A stretch of 64,000 bases of DNA. It comes from Mycolicibacterium fluoranthenivorans (GTDB lineage Bacteria; Actinomycetota; Actinomycetes; Mycobacteriales; Mycobacteriaceae). This document shows positions 20,549 to 29,525 of this stretch, piece by piece. The notes below the pieces were generated by a model. The model worked only from the letters and a program-made list of their open reading frames with translations. It searched no databases and was not told the origin of the DNA. Each line of letters opens with the position of its first letter. Positions within the stretch are counted from its first letter, which is position 1. Made by a program: the position numbers and the translations under genes. The DNA lies in contig NZ_JAANOW010000001.1 in assembly GCF_011758805.1 (NCBI RefSeq), positions 2,356,001 through 2,420,000 of the forward strand. Reading direction: 5' to 3'.

Positions 20549-21631
20549 ACGCAAAGTCTGCCAGCATGGCGGAATCCCGGGCGGTTACGCCTGCGGGCCG
20601 CCAGCACGGCCGGCCGGATCGGCGTACCGGTGATGTCCAGAATCCCCGACCCGGTGAAACGGCTGCTGCTGGGGCGGCGGTCGATCACCATCGACGGCAA
20701 CACCCTGGACACGTCACTGCAGCTGATGCTCGCGGCGCAGCACCTGACCGGGGTGCGTGGGTTGAGCGCCAGTGACGACATTCCCGTCTCGCGCCGGCAG
20801 CTGAGCCGGGCGGCCGCGGCGTTCCGGACGCCGGTGGTGGTCCCGGTCCGCGACTTCACGATTCCCGGCCTGGCCGGTCTGATCCCGGTGCGTCATTACC
20901 GGTCCGGTGACGGTGCCGCGCTGCTGGTCTTCTACCACGGCGGCGGATTCGTCGAGGGTGGCATCGACACGCACGACGCGCTGTGCCGACGCCTCTGCCA
21001 CGACGCCGGCGTGCACGTGTTGTCAGTGGACTACCGGCTTGCGCCCGAGCACAAGGCGCCCGCCGCGGCCGACGACGCGGACGCCGCCTACCGCTGGTCG
21101 CTGGAGCATGCCGGTGAACTCGGCGCCGACCCCGATCGGGTGGCCGTCGGCGGTGACAGCGCCGGCGGGAATCTCGCCGCGGTCGTCACGCAGTCCGCCC
21201 GCGCCGCCGGCGTGCGATTGCCGGTCCTGCAGGTGCTGCTCTATCCGGTCACCGATTTCCAGGGCTCGACGGTCTCCAAGACCCTGTTCGCGGACGGTTT
21301 CTTCCTGGCCAAGGCGAATATGGACTGGTTCCGGCACCACTACCTGGCGGGGTCGGTGACCGACCCGGGTGATCCGCGGGTGTCGCCGCTGCTGGCCTCC
21401 GATCTGTCGGGCCTGTCACCGGCGCTCGTGGCCACCGGCGGGTTCGACCCGCTCCGTGACGAGGGCCGGTCCTACGCGCGCGCGCTGGCCGCCGCCGGGG
21501 TCGCGGTCGACTGGCGGGAGTACGGCTCGCTGGTGCACGCCTTCGCCAATTTCTTCCCGCTCGGGGGTGGGAGCGAGGCCGCCGTGGCGGACCTGACATC
21601 GGCGCTGCGGGCCCATCTGAGCCGGACCTGA
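20546..21631 (+). CDS. lipN: HSL-family lipase/esterase LipN
   Basis: The 361-aa alpha/beta hydrolase belongs to the hormone-sensitive lipase family: oxyanion motif FYHGGGF, nucleophile GGDSAGGNLAAV (GDSAG), acid in GFDPLRDEG and base His in VHAFANFF. M. tuberculosis LipN hydrolyses short-chain esters and glycerides. ATG 20546 (MTQSLPAWRN) is chosen because GGAGGAG lies 2-8 nt upstream and LipN proteins share MTxSLP; the open frame upstream of it is the antisense of the neighbouring reductase. Its ribosome-binding site is the complement of codons 2-4 of that divergent gene. Confidence 0.9.
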   Translation: MTQSLPAWRNPGRLRLRAASTAGRIGVPVMSRIPDPVKRLLLGRRSITIDGNTLDTSLQLMLAAQHLTGVRGLSASDDIPVSRRQLSRAAAAFRTPVVVPVRDFTIPGLAGLIPVRHYRSGDGAALLVFYHGGGFVEGGIDTHDALCRRLCHDAGVHVLSVDYRLAPEHKAPAAADDADAAYRWSLEHAGELGADPDRVAVGGDSAGGNLAAVVTQSARAAGVRLPVLQVLLYPVTDFQGSTVSKTLFADGFFLAKANMDWFRHHYLAGSVTDPGDPRVSPLLASDLSGLSPALVATGGFDPLRDEGRSYARALAAAGVAVDWREYGSLVHAFANFFPLGGGSEAAVADLTSALRAHLSRT

Positions 21632-21653
21632 GAACGTCCGCGCGGGGCGCCGG

Positions 21654-21659
21654 TAGGCT
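21654..21659 (+). promoter_or_regulatory. -10 box of the DsbA-like gene, leaderless arrangement
   Basis: TAGGCT ends 7 nt before the GTG at 21667. No ribosome-binding site is visible in this interval. The arrangement predicts a leaderless dsbA-VKOR mRNA. Confidence 0.55.
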
Positions 21660-21666
21660 GCACCCC

Positions 21667-22398
21667 GTGGCGAACAAACCCAAACGTCCGGCCAGCTATG
21701 ACCTCAAGGCCGCCGACCGCAAACGCAATCTGCTCATCCAGATCGGATTGACCTCCGTGGTCGTCGTGTTCGCCGTGGCGCTGGTCCTCTACATCGTGAT
21801 GTCCGGTGACAAGAAGGCCCCCGCCGGTGAGGCCAAATCCGTCCGGGTGACCTCGAGCAAGCTCATCACCAAGGAAGGCACCTCCGAACCGAAGGCGGTG
21901 CTGTCGCTCTACGAAGACTTCCTGTGCCCGCACTGCGGTGCGTTCGAGAAGCAGTTCGGTCCGACGGTGAGCAAGCTCATCGACACCGGTGCGGTGGCCG
22001 CCGACTATTACATGGTCGCGATCCTCGACGCCCCGAGTAACCAGAACTATCCGGCCCGGGCCGGCGGCGCCGCCTACTGCGTGGCCGACGAGTCCATCGA
22101 CGCGTTCCGCCGCTTCCACGCCGCGATGTACGCGCAGCAGCCGAACGAGACCGCGCAGACGTTCCCGACCAATGCCCAGATCATCGAGACGGCGCGCCAG
22201 GCCGGTGCGGCCGGCAAGGTCCCGGACTGCGTCAACAAGAACAAGTACGTCGACATGGTCCAGGGTCTGGCTCAGGCCACCAAGATCAATTCCACACCGA
22301 CGGTCCGGATCAACGGCGAGGACTACCAGTTCAGCACTCCCGAAGCGCTGGTCGCCAAGGTCAAGGAGATCGTCGGCGACGTGCCGGGGCTGACGTGA
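21667..22398 (+). CDS. membrane-anchored DsbA-like thiol oxidoreductase
   Basis: The 243-aa product has a cytoplasmic N-terminus, one membrane segment (about residues 23-45) and an extracytoplasmic thioredoxin-fold DsbA domain with the active site EDFLCPHCGAFEKQ (Cys87-Pro-His-Cys90) and a cis-Pro loop (NSTPTVRING). It corresponds to M. tuberculosis Rv2969c, an essential DsbA that introduces disulphides into exported proteins. It overlaps the VKOR gene by GTGA; VKOR reoxidises this DsbA in mycobacteria, so the two form one functional unit. Confidence 0.92.
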   Translation: MANKPKRPASYDLKAADRKRNLLIQIGLTSVVVVFAVALVLYIVMSGDKKAPAGEAKSVRVTSSKLITKEGTSEPKAVLSLYEDFLCPHCGAFEKQFGPTVSKLIDTGAVAADYYMVAILDAPSNQNYPARAGGAAYCVADESIDAFRRFHAAMYAQQPNETAQTFPTNAQIIETARQAGAAGKVPDCVNKNKYVDMVQGLAQATKINSTPTVRINGEDYQFSTPEALVAKVKEIVGDVPGLT

Positions 22399-23015
22399 CC
22401 ACTGCCGCCACTGTCGACCCGGCGGACTCTGTGGAGGCGGCCGAGGAGGTTCGCCCCGCGAGTGCGTGGTGGGTTCTCATCGCGGGTATCACCGGACTGG
22501 CGGCGGCGCTCACGCTGACGATCGAGAAGATCGAGCTCCTGATCAACCCGGCCTACGTGCCGTCGTGCAGCATCAACCCGGTGCTGTCCTGCGGGTCGGT
22601 CATGATCACCCACCAGGCGTCGGTGTTCGGTTTTCCCAATCCGCTGATCGGCATCGGTGCGTTCAGCGTCGTGGTGGTCACCGGTGTGCTCGCGGTGGCG
22701 AAGGTGCGGCTCCCGCGCTGGTACTGGATCGGGCTGACGATCGGTAGCGCCCTGGGTGTGGTGTTCGTCCACTGGCTGATCTTCCAGAGCCTGTACCGCA
22801 TCGGTGCGCTGTGCCCGTACTGCATGGTGGTCTGGTCCGTCACCATCCCGCTGTTCGTCGTCGCCGCGTCCATCGCCCTGCGTGGGGAGGCCGCGACCAG
22901 CACCGTAGGCCGTCTGCTCTACCAGTGGCGCTGGTCGCTGGTGGCGCTCTGGTTCACCTCACTGCTGCTGATGATCCTGGTGAGGTTCTGGAATTACTGG
23001 TCAACGCTTCTGTAA
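22395..23015 (+). CDS. VKOR family membrane oxidase, partner of DsbA
   Basis: The 206-aa integral membrane protein has about five hydrophobic segments, the loop cysteines C58 and C66 (SCSINPVLSCGSVM) and the redox CPYC motif (Cys140-Cys143, ALCPYCMVVW). Bacterial VKOR takes electrons from DsbA and passes them to menaquinone, replacing DsbB. It starts at GTG 22395 inside the DsbA stop. A 36-bp gap with a -10-like element separates it from pyc. Confidence 0.93.
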   Translation: MTTAATVDPADSVEAAEEVRPASAWWVLIAGITGLAAALTLTIEKIELLINPAYVPSCSINPVLSCGSVMITHQASVFGFPNPLIGIGAFSVVVVTGVLAVAKVRLPRWYWIGLTIGSALGVVFVHWLIFQSLYRIGALCPYCMVVWSVTIPLFVVAASIALRGEAATSTVGRLLYQWRWSLVALWFTSLLLMILVRFWNYWSTLL

Positions 23016-23038
23016 CACCGGGGTTACGGCGGGAAAGT

Positions 23039-23044
23039 TAGGGT
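23039..23044 (+). promoter_or_regulatory. pyc -10 box, leaderless arrangement
   Basis: TAGGGT ends 7 nt before the GTG of pyc at 23052, with no ribosome-binding site between. This supports the GTG start and a leaderless transcript. Confidence 0.6.
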
Positions 23045-23051
23045 TCACCTC

Positions 23052-26000
23052 GTGATTTCCAAACTCTTGGTAGCCAACCGCGGTGAGATCGCCATTCGCG
23101 CGTTTCGTGCGGCATACGAACTCGGTATCGCCACCGTCGCGGTGTACGCGTACGAGGACCGCAATTCGCCGCACCGCCTGAAGGCCGACGAGTCGTATCA
23201 GATCGGTGAGGTCGGGCATCCGGTGCGGGCCTACCTGACCGTCGACGAGATCATCCGGGTCGCCAAGCACGCCGGTGCGGATGCGGTGTACCCCGGTTAC
23301 GGCTTCCTGTCGGAGAACCCAGAACTGGCGGCGGCGTGCGCGCGGGCGGGTATCACGTTCGTCGGTCCCGGTGCGCACGTGCTGGAGCTGACGGGTAACA
23401 AGGCCCGTGCCATCGACGCTGCGCGCGCGGCCGGGCTGCCCGTGCTGGCCTCGTCGGCGCCGTCGGCGTCGGTCGAGGAGCTGGTCGCGGCGGCCGCCGA
23501 GATGGAATTCCCGTTGTTCGTGAAGGCGGTGTCTGGCGGCGGTGGCCGCGGTATGCGGCGTGTGGTGGATCTCGGCGGGCTGGCCGAGGCGATCGAGGCG
23601 GCCTCCCGAGAGGCCGAGTCCGCGTTCGGCGATCCCAACGTGTACCTGGAACAGGCGGTGCTCAACCCGCGCCATATCGAGGTGCAGATCCTCGCCGACG
23701 CCACGGGCGAGGTCATCCACCTGTTCGAACGGGACTGCAGTGTGCAGCGCCGTCACCAGAAGGTCATCGAGCTCGCCCCCGCGCCGAACTTCAGCCAGGA
23801 ATTGCGGGACCGGATCTGTTCGGACGCAGTCGCTTTCGCTCGCGGTATCGGATATTTCTGTGCGGGCACGGTGGAGTTCCTGCTCGACGAGCGTGGTCAC
23901 CACGTGTTCATCGAGTGCAATCCGCGGATCCAGGTGGAGCACACGGTGACCGAGGAGATCACCGATGTGGACCTGGTGTCCTCCCAGTTGCGCATCGCCG
24001 CGGGGGAGACGCTGGTCCAGCTGGGCTTGACGCAGGACACCCTGACCATCCGCGGGGCGGCCATGCAGTGCCGTATCACCACCGAGGACCCTGCCAACGG
24101 GTTCCGCCCGGACACCGGCCGGATCACCGGGTACCGCTCCCCGGGTGGTGCGGGCATCCGGCTCGATGGCGGCACGAACCTGGGTGCCGAGATCGGCGCG
24201 CACTTCGATTCGATGCTGGTGAAGCTCACCTGCCGCGGCCGGGATTTCGGCGTGGCGGCGGCCCGCGCCAAACGTGCGTTGGCGGAGTTCCGGATTCGCG
24301 GGGTGTCGACCAACATCCCGTTCCTGCAGGCCGTGATCGACGATCCCGATTTCCGCGAGGGACGGGTGACGACCTCGTTCATCGACGACCGGCCGCAGTT
24401 GCTGACGGCGCACATTCCCGCCGATCGCGGTACCAAGATGCTCAACTACCTGGCCGAGGTGACGGTCAACTCACCCAATCGGGACCGTGAGCGGGTCTAC
24501 CCGCAGGACAAACTGCCCGATGTCGACGTCATCTCGGGCCCACCGCCGGCAGGGAGCAAGCAGCGGCTGGTGGAGCTCGGGCCGCAGGGGTTCGCCGACT
24601 GGCTGCGTGATTCGCCGGCTGTCGGCGTCACCGACACGACGTTCCGCGATGCGCATCAGTCGCTGTTGGCCACCCGCGTGCGTACCACCGGATTGCTGGC
24701 CGTCGCGCCGTACCTGGCGCATATGACGCCGGAGCTGTTGTCCGTCGAATGCTGGGGTGGGGCGACTTACGATGTCGCGCTGCGGTTCTTGAAGGAGGAC
24801 CCGTGGGAGCGGCTGGCCGCCCTGCGTGAGGCGATCCCGAACATCTGTCTGCAGATGCTGCTGCGGGGCCGCAACACGGTGGGCTACACGCCGTACCCGG
24901 AGATCGTGACCAACGCGTTCGTCCAAGAGGCCACCGATACCGGGGTCGACATCTTCCGGATCTTCGATGCGCTGAACAACGTCGAATCGATGCGGCCCGC
25001 CATCGACGCGGTGCGTGAAACCGGTTCGGCGATAGCCGAAGTCGCCATGTCCTACACCGGCGACCTGTCCAATCCGGCTGAGCGGCTCTACACCCTGGAC
25101 TACTGGCTGCGCCTGGCCGAAGAGATCGTCGATGCCGGGGCGCATGTGCTGGCGATCAAGGACATGGCCGGCCTGCTGCGCCCGCCCGCGGCGGCGACGT
25201 TGGTTGCCGCACTGCGCTCGCGGTTCGACCTACCGGTGCACGTGCACACCCATGACACGCCCGGCGGGCAGCTGGCCACCTACACGGCGGCCTGGCAGGC
25301 CGGCGCATCGGCGGTCGACGGTGCGGCTGCACCGCTGGCGGGCACCACCAGCCAGCCGGCGCTGTCGTCGATCGTGGCGGCCGCGGCGCACACCTCGTTC
25401 GACACCGGATTGTCCCTGGACGCCGTCTGTGCCCTGGAGCCGTACTGGGAGGCGCTGCGAAAGGTCTACGCACCCTTCGATGTTGCGGCATCCGGTCTCG
25501 TTTCCCCGACCGGCCGGGTCTACACCCACGAGATCCCCGGCGGCCAGCTGAGCAACCTGCGCCAGCAGGCCATCGCGCTGGGGCTCGGTGGCCAGTTCGA
25601 GCAGATCGAGGGTGCCTACGCGGGCGCTGACAGGGTGCTCGGCCGGCTGGTGAAGGTCACCCCGTCGAGCAAGGTGGTGGGCGATCTGGCGCTGGCGCTG
25701 GTCGGCGCCGGAGTCACCGCCGATGAGTTCGCGGCCGACCCGGCCCGATTCGATATCCCGGACTCGGTGATCGGCTTCCTGCGCGGCGAACTCGGTGATC
25801 CGCCGGGAGGCTGGCCGGAACCGTTGCGCACCAAGGCTCTTGAGGGCCGCGCGCCGGCAAAGCCCGAGGTCACCCTGGCCGTCGAGGACGAGAAGCTGCT
25901 GGCGCAGCCGGGGCTGGTGCGGCAGGCGACGCTGAACCGGCTGTTGTTCCCCGGTCCGACGCGCGAGTTCGAGGCCCATCGCGAAATATATGGCGACACT

Positions 26001-26453
26001 TCGGGTTTGAGTGCGAATCAGTTCTTCTACGGCCTACGCCACGGTGACGAGCATCGCATCCGGATCGAGAAGGGTGTCGAGCTGATCGTCGGCCTGGAGG
26101 CCATCTCCGAGCCCGACGAACGGGGTATGCGCACGGTCATGTGCATCATCAACGGGCAGCTGCGCCCGGTGCTGGTGCGCGACGAATCGGTGGCCGCCGA
26201 AGTTCCGGCCGCCGAGAAGGCCGATAAGACCAACCCCGATCATGTGGCGGCCCCGTTCGCCGGGGTGGTCACCGTCGGTGTCGCCGTCGGGGACGCCGTC
26301 GAGGCCGGGCAGACCATCGCGACCATCGAGGCCATGAAGATGGAGGCCGCCATCACCGCGCCGAAGGCCGGTACCGTGGCGCGCGTCGCCGTCAGTGCCA
26401 CGGCACAGGTCGAAGGCGGCGACCTGCTGGTGGTGGTGGGGGCAGCGACCTGA
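23052..26453 (+). CDS. pyc: pyruvate carboxylase
   Basis: Pyc carboxylates pyruvate to oxaloacetate, the anaplerotic entry to the TCA cycle. The single 1133-aa chain has all domains in order: biotin carboxylase (about 1-450; [15 protein letters not shown]-grasp loop, [18 protein letters not shown]), carboxyltransferase (about 530-830; [32 protein letters not shown], metal-binding [11 protein letters not shown]), and the C-terminal biotinyl domain with the biotinylated lysine in IEAMKMEAA (about Lys1096). It starts at GTG 23052. The start region of rsmD overlaps its stop. Confidence 0.97.
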   Translation: MISKLLVANRGEIAIRAFRAAYELGIATVAVYAYEDRNSPHRLKADESYQIGEVGHPVRAYLTVDEIIRVAKHAGADAVYPGYGFLSENPELAAACARAGITFVGPGAHVLELTGNKARAIDAARAAGLPVLASSAPSASVEELVAAAAEMEFPLFVKAVSGGGGRGMRRVVDLGGLAEAIEAASREAESAFGDPNVYLEQAVLNPRHIEVQILADATGEVIHLFERDCSVQRRHQKVIELAPAPNFSQELRDRICSDAVAFARGIGYFCAGTVEFLLDERGHHVFIECNPRIQVEHTVTEEITDVDLVSSQLRIAAGETLVQLGLTQDTLTIRGAAMQCRITTEDPANGFRPDTGRITGYRSPGGAGIRLDGGTNLGAEIGAHFDSMLVKLTCRGRDFGVAAARAKRALAEFRIRGVSTNIPFLQAVIDDPDFREGRVTTSFIDDRPQLLTAHIPADRGTKMLNYLAEVTVNSPNRDRERVYPQDKLPDVDVISGPPPAGSKQRLVELGPQGFADWLRDSPAVGVTDTTFRDAHQSLLATRVRTTGLLAVAPYLAHMTPELLSVECWGGATYDVALRFLKEDPWERLAALREAIPNICLQMLLRGRNTVGYTPYPEIVTNAFVQEATDTGVDIFRIFDALNNVESMRPAIDAVRETGSAIAEVAMSYTGDLSNPAERLYTLDYWLRLAEEIVDAGAHVLAIKDMAGLLRPPAAATLVAALRSRFDLPVHVHTHDTPGGQLATYTAAWQAGASAVDGAAAPLAGTTSQPALSSIVAAAAHTSFDTGLSLDAVCALEPYWEALRKVYAPFDVAASGLVSPTGRVYTHEIPGGQLSNLRQQAIALGLGGQFEQIEGAYAGADRVLGRLVKVTPSSKVVGDLALALVGAGVTADEFAADPARFDIPDSVIGFLRGELGDPPGGWPEPLRTKALEGRAPAKPEVTLAVEDEKLLAQPGLVRQATLNRLLFPGPTREFEAHREIYGDTSGLSANQFFYGLRHGDEHRIRIEKGVELIVGLEAISEPDERGMRTVMCIINGQLRPVLVRDESVAAEVPAAEKADKTNPDHVAAPFAGVVTVGVAVGDAVEAGQTIATIEAMKMEAAITAPKAGTVARVAVSATAQVEGGDLLVVVGAAT

Positions 26454-26998
26454 CTCGGATCGTCGCCGGAACCTATGGCGGGCGCCGCATCTCGGTGCCC
26501 GCCAAAGGGACCCGGCCCACCACCGACCGGGTCCGCGAGTCCCTGTTCAACGTGCTGGCGGCGCGGATGGACTTCGACGGTGCGCAGGTGCTCGACCTGT
26601 ACGCGGGTTCGGGGGCGCTCGGGTTGGAAGCGCTCTCGCGTGGGGCGGCCGGGGCGTTGTTCGTCGAATCGGACCGCAAGGCCGCAGCGGTGATCACCGA
26701 CAACATCGCCGCGCTGGGCGCCGCGGGCACCGTGCGGTGCGCGCCGGTGGCCAAAGTGCTCGCCGGTGGCGCTGGCCGGCCGGTGGACCTGGTGTTCGCC
26801 GATCCGCCTTATGAGTTGGGGGCCACCGAGGTCGAGGCGGTGCTTGCCGCGCTGCTGCGGCACGGGTGGGTGGCGGCCGGTGCCGTCGCCGTCGTCGAAC
26901 GTGCCGCCGGCGGTCCCGCGCTGAGCTGGCCCGACGGCTGGGAACCCGTCGACGACCGGCGCTACGGCGACACCCGGCTGGAGTTCGGCATCGCGTAG
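26450..26998 (+). CDS. rsmD: 16S rRNA (guanine(966)-N2)-methyltransferase, probable CTG start
   Basis: RsmD methylates G966 of 16S rRNA. The frame contains the canonical N-terminus [19 protein letters not shown], then [16 protein letters not shown], the SAM-binding [19 protein letters not shown] and the catalytic ADPPYELG. The conserved TRI(I/V)AG lead lies upstream of the first ATG/GTG/TTG (GTG 26495), and the only plausible initiator before it is CTG 26450, which overlaps the pyc stop as CTGA. The GTG start would give 167 aa lacking 15 conserved residues; CTG gives 182 aa, the normal length. Confidence 0.85.
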   Translation: MTRIVAGTYGGRRISVPAKGTRPTTDRVRESLFNVLAARMDFDGAQVLDLYAGSGALGLEALSRGAAGALFVESDRKAAAVITDNIAALGAAGTVRCAPVAKVLAGGAGRPVDLVFADPPYELGATEVEAVLAALLRHGWVAAGAVAVVERAAGGPALSWPDGWEPVDDRRYGDTRLEFGIA

Positions 26999-27009
26999 CG
27001 TCTTAGGGC

Positions 27010-27486
27010 ATGAGTGGCGCCGTTTGCCCAGGATCCTTCGACCCGGTCACCCTCGGTCATATCGACATCTTCGAGCGGGCGGCCGCCCAGTTCGACGAGG
27101 TCGTGGTGGCGGTGCTGGTCAACCCGAACAAGAAGGGCATGTTCAGCGCCGAGGAGCGCATCGAACTGATCCGGGAGTCCACCGGCCACCTGCCCAATCT
27201 GCGGGTGGAGGCCGGCAGCGGCCTGGTGGTCGACTTCGTCAAGGAACGCGGCCTGACAGCCATCGTCAAAGGGCTGCGCACCGGGACCGATTTCGAGTAC
27301 GAGCTGCAGATGGCGCAGATGAACAAGCACGTCGCCGGGGTGGACACCTTCTTCGTCGCCACCACGCCGCGCTACTCGTTCGTCTCGTCGTCGCTGGCCA
27401 AAGAGGTGGCCGCACTCGGCGGCGATGTCAGCGACCTGCTGCCGGAGCCGGTCAACGCCCGGTTGCGCGCCAAGCTGAACAGCTGA
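27010..27486 (+). CDS. coaD: phosphopantetheine adenylyltransferase
   Basis: CoaD joins ATP and 4'-phosphopantetheine to dephospho-CoA. The 158-aa protein has the nucleotidyltransferase motif [20 protein letters not shown] (the T/HxGH site), [19 protein letters not shown] and [16 protein letters not shown], all typical. It starts at ATG 27010, 11 nt after rsmD; rsmD-coaD pairing is common in bacteria. The next gene here is sepIVA. Confidence 0.97.
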   Translation: MSGAVCPGSFDPVTLGHIDIFERAAAQFDEVVVAVLVNPNKKGMFSAEERIELIRESTGHLPNLRVEAGSGLVVDFVKERGLTAIVKGLRTGTDFEYELQMAQMNKHVAGVDTFFVATTPRYSFVSSSLAKEVAALGGDVSDLLPEPVNARLRAKLNS

Positions 27487-27573
27487 CCGCGCGACACACC
27501 GTGCGACAAACCGAGTCACAGGCGTAACACCAGGCACACTAGTCACTAACAACTACGCCTGGAGGGTGTTGCC

Positions 27574-28317
27574 GTGTACCGAGTCTTTGAGGCGCTTGAC
27601 GAACTCAGTGCGATCGTGGAAGAAGCACGCGGCGTGCCGATGACCGCCGGTTGCATGGTGCCCCGAGGTGACGTCCTGGAACTGCTCGATGACATCAAGG
27701 ACGCCATCCCCGGCGAACTCGATGACGCCCAGGATGTGCTCGACGCTCGGGACGCCATGCTCAACGAGGCCCGCGAGCACGCCGATTCGACGGTGTCCTC
27801 GGCCAATGCGGAGGCCGACTCCCTGCTCAACCATGCGCGCAGCGAGGCCGACCGGATGATGGCCGAGGCGAAGTCGGCCGCCGACCGGATGGTCGCCGAA
27901 GCGCGTGCGCATGCCGAGCGGACCGTCGCCGACGCCCGCGACGAGGCAGTCCGCATCGGCGCCGCGGCCAAGCGCGAGTACGAGGCCAGCACGGGCCGGG
28001 CCAAGTCCGAGGCCGACCGGCTGATCGAGAACGGCAACATCTCCTACGAGAAGGCCGTGCAGGAAGGCATCAAGGAGCAGCAACGGCTGGTCTCGCAGAC
28101 CGAGATCGTGCAGACGGCCACCGCCGAGGCCAGCCGCCTGGTGGACTCCGCCCATGCCGAGGCGGACCGCCTGCGCGGGGAATGCGATATCTACGTCGAC
28201 AGCAAGCTCGCCGAGTTCGAGGACTACCTCAACGGCACGCTGCGCTCGGTGAGCCGCGGGCGGCATCAGCTGCGCACCGCCGCGGGCACGCACGATTACG
28301 TGACGCGCTCGGCCTAG
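27574..28317 (+). CDS. sepIVA: SepIVA, DivIVA-domain septation protein
   Basis: The 247-aa protein starts MYRVFEALDELSAIVEEARG, then has a DivIVA-like helical region and a long Ala/Glu/Arg-rich coiled coil (about residues 60-225; ADRMMAEAKSAADRMVAEAR). It corresponds to the essential mycobacterial SepIVA (Rv2927c/MSMEG_2416 type), which localises near the septum and intracellular membrane domain and is needed for division. It starts at GTG 27574 behind GGAGGG. Its stop shares CTAG with the convergent acyl-CoA dehydrogenase-like gene. Confidence 0.92.
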   Translation: MYRVFEALDELSAIVEEARGVPMTAGCMVPRGDVLELLDDIKDAIPGELDDAQDVLDARDAMLNEAREHADSTVSSANAEADSLLNHARSEADRMMAEAKSAADRMVAEARAHAERTVADARDEAVRIGAAAKREYEASTGRAKSEADRLIENGNISYEKAVQEGIKEQQRLVSQTEIVQTATAEASRLVDSAHAEADRLRGECDIYVDSKLAEFEDYLNGTLRSVSRGRHQLRTAAGTHDYVTRSA

Positions 28318-29525
28318 AGCTGACCGTGCCGGGGCGGCAACGTCCCGGACAGCGTGTAGCGGCCGATGTGCTGCACCTTCCAGCGGGTCGGATCGTGCAG
28401 GGTGTGGGTCCGCGCGTCACGCCAGTAGCGGGACAGATTGGCCGCACCCGAAGCGCTTCGGGTTCCGCCGAGTTCGAAGAGCGTGCTGGCCGCCTCCAGC
28501 GATGCGCGGGTGGCGGCCACCTTGGCGACCGCCACCGCGATCGACGCCTCGGCCGCGCTGTCGGCGGTCAGGTCGGCGGTGGCCCGGTCCACCGCCCGCC
28601 CGGCCTCGGCCAGCAGAGCCTGCGCGCCGCGGACCGTCACGGTGACGTTCCCGGCGAGCTGGATCAGCGTCGGATCGTCCACGGCCGCCGACTCTTCGGA
28701 CTCGAAATGCGGCCGCGCCTTGGCGGCCTGGCGGACACCTTCGGCCAGGGCGGCCGTGGCGATCCCGACATCCAGCGCGGTGTGTAACAGCTGCGCCCGC
28801 GCGCCATAGACGCTGGGGCCGGCGAAGATCGGCGTGAACGGAATCACGTGGGCGGCGGGCACCACCACATCGTCGAGGGTGACCGTGCCCGACGCGGTGG
28901 TGCGCTGACCCATCCCGTCCCAGTCGTCGACCACCGTCAGCCCGGGCGCGCCGGCCGGGACGAAGGCCACGGCCTTCGGCGTCGACGCGGTGGGAGCCTG
29001 CGCGGGATCTTCCGGTACGGAGGCCCGCACGATCACCCAGTCGGCGAAAAGGGCGCCGGTGGAATAGAACTTGCGGCCCGACAACAGGTAGTCGCCGGAC
29101 GCGGAAGGCAGCAGGACCGTGGTGTCGACGTCGATACGGCCGGAGCGTTCGGACTGCGCGTTCGCGAAAAGTGCTCCGTCGAGCACTTTCTCGTAGAAGA
29201 ACGCCTGCTGCGCCGGGGTGCCCTGCAGGCGCACCGCTTCCAGGAACGTGTAGTGCGAGTGCGGTATCTGTGCCAGCGACGCGTCGGCGTGTGCCAGCAG
29301 CCGGAACACCTCGGCGATCACCGACGCCGGCGCGTCGATCCCGCCGAACGCGACCGGCACCGACAGGGCGAGCAGCCCGGCATCTTTGAGGGCCTGCACC
29401 TGCTCGTGCGGGAGTTCGCGTCCTGCGTCGCGTGCCCCGGCCCCCTCGGCGAAGGACTCCGACAGCGCCGCGGCCGCCGCCAGTGCGTGGTCGGCGTCGA
29501 GGATGCGAGTGACCGCCCGGGTCAC
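28314..29525 (-). CDS. acyl-CoA dehydrogenase-fold flavin monooxygenase (SfnB/DszC-like)
   Basis: The 403-aa protein has the acyl-CoA dehydrogenase fold: LKDAGLLALSVPVAFGGIDA, SGRKFYSTGALFADWVIV, and a C-terminal helical domain with LFELGGTRSASGAANLSRYWRDARTH... The absent catalytic glutamate context, the SGRKFYSTGA motif and the operon place it in the SfnB/DszC-like group, which uses reduced flavin to oxidise organosulfur compounds. It starts at GTG 29525, overlapping the SsuD-like stop by GTGA, so the two are translationally coupled. The substrate is inferred from family and neighbour. Confidence 0.8.
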   Translation of the reverse strand: MTRAVTRILDADHALAAAAALSESFAEGAGARDAGRELPHEQVQALKDAGLLALSVPVAFGGIDAPASVIAEVFRLLAHADASLAQIPHSHYTFLEAVRLQGTPAQQAFFYEKVLDGALFANAQSERSGRIDVDTTVLLPSASGDYLLSGRKFYSTGALFADWVIVRASVPEDPAQAPTASTPKAVAFVPAGAPGLTVVDDWDGMGQRTTASGTVTLDDVVVPAAHVIPFTPIFAGPSVYGARAQLLHTALDVGIATAALAEGVRQAAKARPHFESEESAAVDDPTLIQLAGNVTVTVRGAQALLAEAGRAVDRATADLTADSAAEASIAVAVAKVAATRASLEAASTLFELGGTRSASGAANLSRYWRDARTHTLHDPTRWKVQHIGRYTLSGTLPPRHGQL

